This document shows, in pieces, positions 4,755-5,281 of a DNA stretch of 5,281 bases. The position numbers and the translations under genes were made by a program. Origin of the DNA: Lactobacillaceae bacterium UBA639 (GTDB taxonomy: Bacteria > Bacillota > Bacilli > Lactobacillales > Lactobacillaceae); NCBI GenBank assembly GCA_002299975.1, contig DBOT01000015.1:297-5577 (forward strand). The letters are read 5' to 3'. Under the pieces are notes generated by a model. It was not told where the DNA came from. It saw only the letters and a list, made by a program, of their open reading frames with translations, and made no database searches. How positions within the stretch are numbered: the first letter of the stretch is position 1; each line of letters opens with the position of its first letter.

Positions 4755-5281
4755 ACTAATTGCTACTGACATGGACGGCACCTTTTTGCGTGACGACCAC
4801 CACTATAACCAGCATCGTTTCAAGCGGCTCTTTCGCCAGCTGCAGAAGCGCAACATCCGCTTTGTCGCGGCAAGTGGTTCCAGTTTCCCCCGGCTGGCCC
4901 GGGAGTTCCAACCATACATCGATCAGATGGACTTTATCTCACAGAACGGGTCCGTCATTCATCACGGTCATAAGTTTCTCGCCGCCTACCCCATTGAGGT
5001 AACCGCCCTAGAACGGGTAATGCACATTCTCGACCGTTTCTATGGTCCCCAGGACATCAACCAACTCGTCGTCTCGGGCCCTACTACCTCCTACGTTGAC
5101 CAACAGATGGATGCTAAGAATTTTGCCATCGTCAAACTCTTCTACGAAAGGGTAGTCCGGGTTCCGGATATCCGGCAGGTCTTTAGCGAATATCCCGACG
5201 AACAGTTTACTAAGATTTCAATCAACTTTGCGCCCCACATTGACCTCAACAAGGTCGCCGCCGTGATGGACGGCTACCTGT
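4744..5281 (+). CDS. Cof-type HAD-IIB family phosphatase, 3' end outside the window
   Basis: Partial gene: 179 complete codons are present with no stop before the right edge; the family is usually about 260-280 residues. The N-terminus MTIKLIATDMDGTFL carries HAD motif I (DxDGT) with the nucleophile Asp9 and the acid/base Asp11. Motif II appears as AASGSS (Ser44), where relatives often have A(T/S)GR or ASGN. FISQNGSVIH (about 68-77) is the usual start of the type-IIB cap. Such enzymes hydrolyse phosphate from small metabolites (sugar phosphates, flavin or pyridoxal phosphates); the substrate cannot be told. Motifs III and IV (Lys and the DD pair) should lie partly or wholly beyond the window. 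The start at 4744 overlaps the channel gene by 11 bases and has GGGAGGG at 4726-4732. A later ATG (4771) would delete the nucleophile and is excluded. The channel and phosphatase are co-translated, though no functional link is known. Confidence 0.9.
   Translation, partial: MTIKLIATDMDGTFLRDDHHYNQHRFKRLFRQLQKRNIRFVAASGSSFPRLAREFQPYIDQMDFISQNGSVIHHGHKFLAAYPIEVTALERVMHILDRFYGPQDINQLVVSGPTTSYVDQQMDAKNFAIVKLFYERVVRVPDIRQVFSEYPDEQFTKISINFAPHIDLNKVAAVMDGYL

Noticed and set aside
4760..5002. 80-codon plus-strand frame after mscS
   Set aside because: The true frame here is the HAD phosphatase from 4744, which carries DMDGT and stays open to the window edge.

Overview
The window looks like chromosomal core DNA from a low-to-mid-GC Firmicute of the Lactobacillaceae, most likely a heterofermentative Limosilactobacillus-type species. 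The main pointer is the CcpA protein, whose N-terminus and C-terminal QPLYDIGAxAMRLL block are those of lactic acid bacteria. AGGAGG-type ribosome binding sites and DUF948/YtxH envelope proteins fit. The genus is an inference from protein style and moderate GC; no marker gene settles it. No RNA gene, insertion sequence, CRISPR array or phage gene is visible.

Layout. Positions 1-3724 are all minus strand. Read in the direction of transcription they give ytxG (DUF948 membrane/coiled-coil protein) overlapping ytxH, then a rho-independent terminator, then ccpA (global carbon catabolite regulator). Next comes an uncharacterised multi-pass membrane protein that starts at a TTG only six bases after the ccpA stop, then yebC with its own promoter. 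Positions 3876-5281 are plus strand: an MscS-family small-conductance mechanosensitive channel, overlapped by a Cof-type HAD phosphatase that runs off the right edge. The two groups diverge from a 151-base intergenic region with two promoters placed almost back to back.

How the parts fit. ccpA has a good sigma-A promoter, and a near-consensus cre operator overlaps its -35 box, so negative autoregulation is the natural reading. The ytxG-ytxH pair just upstream of ccpA recalls the Bacillus subtilis ytxGHJ/ccpA neighbourhood and may be ancestral gene order. The membrane protein after ccpA should be made from the ccpA mRNA and would then share its control. YebC is a housekeeping translation-related/regulatory factor. 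MscS plus a HAD phosphatase form a tightly coupled two-gene (or longer) unit, with osmotic protection as the only confident role.

No clearly new system is present. The points most worth a second look are the in-frame ccpA-stop-TTG junction with no Shine-Dalgarno, the uncharacterised membrane protein it leads to, the stacked terminator/cre/promoter upstream of ccpA, and the Asp-to-Thr change in the CcpA DNA-binding head.
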